Assembly: GCA_964591605.1 (NCBI GenBank)
Contig: CAZQEN010000364.1
Span: forward strand, 1 to 7,633
Direction of reading: 5' to 3'
DNA length: 7,633 bases
From: CAYLLT01 sp964591605
GTDB lineage: Bacteria > Planctomycetota > Phycisphaerae > UBA1845 > PWPN01
Of this stretch, positions 5,085 through 7,633 are shown one piece after another. Numbering within the stretch: the stretch's first letter is position 1; every line of letters begins with the position of its first letter. The notes below the pieces were generated by a model. It saw only the letters and a list, made by a program, of their open reading frames with translations. It did no database searches and was not told where the DNA came from. Position numbers and translations under genes: made by a program.

Positions 5085-6710
5085 TCACTCCGATGGGGCG
5101 GAGGAGCTGCCCTGGGCCGGCGGCTGCACGGCACCGATGGCCGCCAGCAGGTTCACCTGCGACTGGTTGTAACGCACAACAGCCTCGGCGTGGCGCAGAC
5201 GTGCCTGGTTGGCCGCATCCTGGGCCTGCAGCACATCAAGCGTGGTCATGGTGCCCGCCTGAAGATTGGCCTGCGAGAGACGCAGCGTTTCGTTCGCCGC
5301 CGCCATCTGCCGCTGAGAAAGCACCATCAACTCACGATTCGTCCGGCTTGCCTCCCGCGCGAGCACGACCTGGGCCCTGACCTGATCGAGCACCCGCTGC
5401 GCCTCGAGCGCGGCCTGGTCCTCCGCGGCCCCGGCCGTCCGCAGATCGCCGATCGCCGACAGGCTGAACCGCCACCCTGCCGTCGCCCCCATCCGCTGCT
5501 GATCGTGCATTCCCGTGCTCTGATCCCCGTCCGGCGCCCGGGCCGTACTCAGCCGCGAGATTCCCTCGCGGATCAATCCGTTGGTCAGCGGATTCGAGCT
5601 GAGCGAGCCGTTCGCGCTGGCGGGGTTCACGATGAGGTTGTTCGGGATGCCCTCGCCGGGGATCACGTTGTTCGCGTGCCCCATGATCCCGCCGTACTGA
5701 TAGGAGAGCTGAAACTGCGGCCCGAACGAGCCCCACCACGTCGCCCCGCGCGTCGCCGCCGCCGCCTCGACCAGCGTGCGGACCGTTCGCAGATCCGGCC
5801 GGTGCACGATCGCAAGTTCCACGAGCTCGTCGAGCGACAGGTCAGGATCGACCAGCGTCGCCGCGGGCAGACGCGCGGGTCCGGGCACCAGCGTGACGGC
5901 CGCGTCCAGGTGCAGCGTCACCGAGAGGCCCACCGAGGCCTGATAGAACCCGTTCAGGGCCGAGATCAGGTCCTGCTGACGCTCCGCGAGCCGTGCCTGG
6001 GCACGCATTTCATCCGCAGGAACCCCCGTCCCCGTTCGTGCGCGGAGCTGGTTGATCCGCAGCAGCTCCTGCGCCTCCTGGACCGCCTCGTGAGCGGTCG
6101 ACACGCGGTGCTGGGCGAGCACGAGTTCGTAATACTGCACCGCCGACTGCCGAAGCGTCTCCTGAATGACGCTCTGCTCCTGGTGTTTCGTCGCCGACAG
6201 CCGCTTGCGGGCAGCGATGATCTCATAGATGACCGAGCCGGGATTCGTCACCCACTGCACCGCCACGCTGGGCACGAACGTGTTGAAGCCGACGCCGACC
6301 AGTTCGCCCCGCACCGCCCGCACCGTCCCCTCGACGTGCTCGAAGACGGCCGTCGGCACGATCGCCGGAAACGCCCCTCCGACCGCGCTCTCCAGCCGTC
6401 CGCGCGACTGTTCCACCTGCAGGCGCGCCGCCTGAATCTCCAGGTTGTCGGCCGCCGCCGCACGCAACACCGATTCCAGGTCGACCGCCAGCACCTCGCG
6501 ATGCAGCGGCTTGATCTGTGACGAATCCAGCGCCAGTGCCTCGACGTCTCCCGGCTGACTCGTCGGGGCCACCTCCGGCACGCTCGAAACCGTCTCCTCA
6601 CGCGCCGAGCTGCAGCCCACTCCACCGCCCGCCGGCGGACTGATTAACAGCAGCGAGAGAGCCAGATGGCGTGAAAGCCTTCTTTTTATGGTGTTCTCGC
6701 TCTTCCGCAC
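5085..6710 (-). CDS. TolC-family outer membrane factor, lipoprotein type
   Basis: This 541-residue protein belongs to the outer membrane efflux (OEP/TolC) family, which forms the trimeric exit duct of tripartite export systems. The N-terminus has basic residues, a hydrophobic core (LALSLLLI) and a Cys at 33 after GGGVG, as in NodT/OprM-type lipoproteins. Two OEP repeats follow. The first starts near VDLESVLRAAAADNLEIQAARLQVEQSRGR and has long Ala/Gln/Arg helices. The second starts at LSLDELVELAIVHRPDLRT and ends with LSQANLQAGTMTTLDVLQAQDA and VRYNQSQVNLLAAIG, a typical TolC C-terminal helix pair. A Gly/Asn/Ser-rich stretch at about residues 342-410 interrupts the second repeat in the strand region. 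The start is GTG at 6710, preceded by AAGGTGAG (6714-6721), 12 bp after the adaptor's stop, so the two are probably cotranscribed. Substrate is unknown. Confidence 0.93.
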   Translation of the reverse strand: MRKSENTIKRRLSRHLALSLLLISPPAGGGVGCSSAREETVSSVPEVAPTSQPGDVEALALDSSQIKPLHREVLAVDLESVLRAAAADNLEIQAARLQVEQSRGRLESAVGGAFPAIVPTAVFEHVEGTVRAVRGELVGVGFNTFVPSVAVQWVTNPGSVIYEIIAARKRLSATKHQEQSVIQETLRQSAVQYYELVLAQHRVSTAHEAVQEAQELLRINQLRARTGTGVPADEMRAQARLAERQQDLISALNGFYQASVGLSVTLHLDAAVTLVPGPARLPAATLVDPDLSLDELVELAIVHRPDLRTVRTLVEAAAATRGATWWGSFGPQFQLSYQYGGIMGHANNVIPGEGIPNNLIVNPASANGSLSSNPLTNGLIREGISRLSTARAPDGDQSTGMHDQQRMGATAGWRFSLSAIGDLRTAGAAEDQAALEAQRVLDQVRAQVVLAREASRTNRELMVLSQRQMAAANETLRLSQANLQAGTMTTLDVLQAQDAANQARLRHAEAVVRYNQSQVNLLAAIGAVQPPAQGSSSAPSE

Positions 6711-6713
6711 TTT

Positions 6714-6721
6714 CTCACCTT
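6714..6721 (-). promoter_or_regulatory. Shine-Dalgarno supporting the GTG start at 6710
   Basis: Read on the minus strand, AAGGTGAG lies between the adaptor's TGA (6725-6723) and GTG at 6710, ending three bases before the start codon. It supports GTG as the real start, since no ATG lies close by in frame. The 12-bp gap with its own ribosome site fits translation of both genes from one transcript. Confidence 0.7.
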
Positions 6722-6722
6722 C

Positions 6723-7633
6723 TCACTTTCCCGTGCCGCCGTGCCCCCCGCCGGTCATCAGCGTCACCCGTGCATACATGCCCGGCATCAGCCTGCCGTC
6801 GCGATTGTCGAGATCAATCTGCGTTCGCATGGTTCGCGTGTCGGCCTGGATCGACAGTGCCGTGCGCGTGACCTCCGCCTGCAGCGTCACATCGCCGAGC
6901 GAGCGAAACTGCATCGTCGCCGGCGTACCCTCTCGGACCTGCGGTGCGCAGGCCTCCGGCACGTCAACGACCACGCGGACGCGGTCCACCTTGGCCAGCG
7001 TCAGCAGGGGCGTGCTGGCCCCCTGGGCGGCCGACCGCACGAACGCTCCGTGATCGACGCCGCGGTTCGTGATGACCCCCTCGAAGGGCGCCCTGATCTG
7101 CATGTATCCCAGAAGCGTCCGAATCCGCGTCAGATCGGCCTGCGCGACCGCGGTCTCGGCCTCCGCCGCCTTGACCTCCGCCAGCGCAGAAGCGTGATCC
7201 CCCTCGGCCGCCGCCACCCTGGCCCGCCCGATCACCACCTGCGCCGCCGTCAACGCCACCGCGTTCTGAGCCACGTCGAATTCCTGCTCAGGAATCGCCT
7301 TCCCCTCGTACAACTCCGATTTGCGCTTGAAAGTGATCCTGGCCAGGTCCTCCTCCGCCGCGTAGCGTTCCTGCTCGGCTTTGGCGGACTGAATCAACAG
7401 CTCCGCCTGCCGGGCTTTCGCAGCCAGTGACTGCACTTTGGCCTGTCGCGCCTGCAGGACCGCCTCGGCCTGCTTGAGCTCGTCCTGCAGCTCCGGGATG
7501 TCGAGCTCGATGAGCACGTCACCGCGACGCACTCGGCTGCCGATGTCGACGTTGATTCTCGAAACGTATCCGCTCGCTTTCGCGTAGAGATCGACCTGTT
7601 CATCCGGGATGACGATCGCCGGCAGCGCCAGAC
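6723..7633 (-). CDS. RND-type periplasmic adaptor (membrane fusion protein), 5' end outside window
   Basis: This is the C-terminal 302 residues of a HlyD/AcrA-type adaptor, which links an inner-membrane transporter to a TolC-like duct. The frame is open to the window edge, and the residues before GTG 7532 read as a biotinyl-lipoyl half-motif (YAKASGYVSRINVDIGSRVRRGDVLIELD). The protein therefore starts further upstream. Domains in order are: lipoyl half; a long Ala/Glu/Gln-rich coiled-coil hairpin (from about visible residue 45 to 170); the second lipoyl half with MQIRAPFEGVITNRGVDHGAFV; a beta-barrel (PLLTLAKVDRVRVVVDVPE, GTPATMQFRSLGD); and a closing membrane-proximal strand region with DGRLMPGMYARVTL. 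The tail is GGGHGGTGK. The lead gene of the pair, it is 12 bp from the outer membrane factor. No pump gene is visible; it may lie beyond the right edge. Family is certain, transported substrate unknown. Confidence 0.94.
   Translation of the reverse strand, partial: LALPAIVIPDEQVDLYAKASGYVSRINVDIGSRVRRGDVLIELDIPELQDELKQAEAVLQARQAKVQSLAAKARQAELLIQSAKAEQERYAAEEDLARITFKRKSELYEGKAIPEQEFDVAQNAVALTAAQVVIGRARVAAAEGDHASALAEVKAAEAETAVAQADLTRIRTLLGYMQIRAPFEGVITNRGVDHGAFVRSAAQGASTPLLTLAKVDRVRVVVDVPEACAPQVREGTPATMQFRSLGDVTLQAEVTRTALSIQADTRTMRTQIDLDNRDGRLMPGMYARVTLMTGGGHGGTGK

Noticed and set aside
5190..6521. 443-residue plus-strand frame inside the outer membrane factor gene
   Set aside because: Arg/Pro/His-rich composition without any motif, antisense to a clear TolC-family gene.

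Overview
The window looks bacterial, GC-rich, and probably mosaic. The first ~1.3 kb holds an EAL-domain fragment and a truncated extradiol dioxygenase. It is very GC-rich, lacks Shine-Dalgarno sites, and has a TAnnnT box just upstream of an ATG, a style typical of Actinobacteria or Chloroflexota. From about 1.7 kb onward the content suggests Planctomycetota: a PEP-CTERM exported protein, a Gly/Asp/Thr-rich CAP lipoprotein and a lipoprotein-type TolC homologue, with Shine-Dalgarno sites and a classical intrinsic terminator. No rRNA, tRNA, CRISPR array or transposase was seen. The lineage reading is inference from gene style only.

Layout. Positions 3-788 (+) are the 3' part of a c-di-GMP phosphodiesterase (EAL) gene. 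A 13-bp tandem repeat (about 782-872) begins inside its stop codon region. Positions 896-1372 (+) encode a protein that follows the DODA/YgiD class III dioxygenase family for 131 residues, then switches abruptly to a tail resembling the C-terminus of an alpha/beta hydrolase. Positions 1373-1977 have no convincing gene and end in an AT-richer leader with a probable promoter. Positions 1978-3273 (+) encode a HAF-repeat-like PEP-CTERM protein, followed by a strong terminator. Positions 3534-5024 (+) encode a secreted CAP-domain (SCP/PR1) lipoprotein with a long low-complexity linker that contains an 81-bp duplication. Convergent to it, on the minus strand, a two-gene unit reads leftward: an RND-type periplasmic adaptor (7633 to 6723, 5' end outside the window) and then a TolC-family outer membrane factor (6710 to 5085).

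How the genes fit together. The adaptor and outer membrane factor are the periplasmic and outer-membrane parts of a tripartite export system; the inner-membrane pump would lie upstream, beyond the right edge, or elsewhere. The PEP-CTERM protein needs an exosortase encoded elsewhere. The CAP lipoprotein appears to be a stand-alone envelope protein. I see no new multi-gene system. The most unusual points are the hybrid dioxygenase/hydrolase ORF, which may mark a DNA-level junction or assembly chimera, and the duplicated linker in the CAP lipoprotein.
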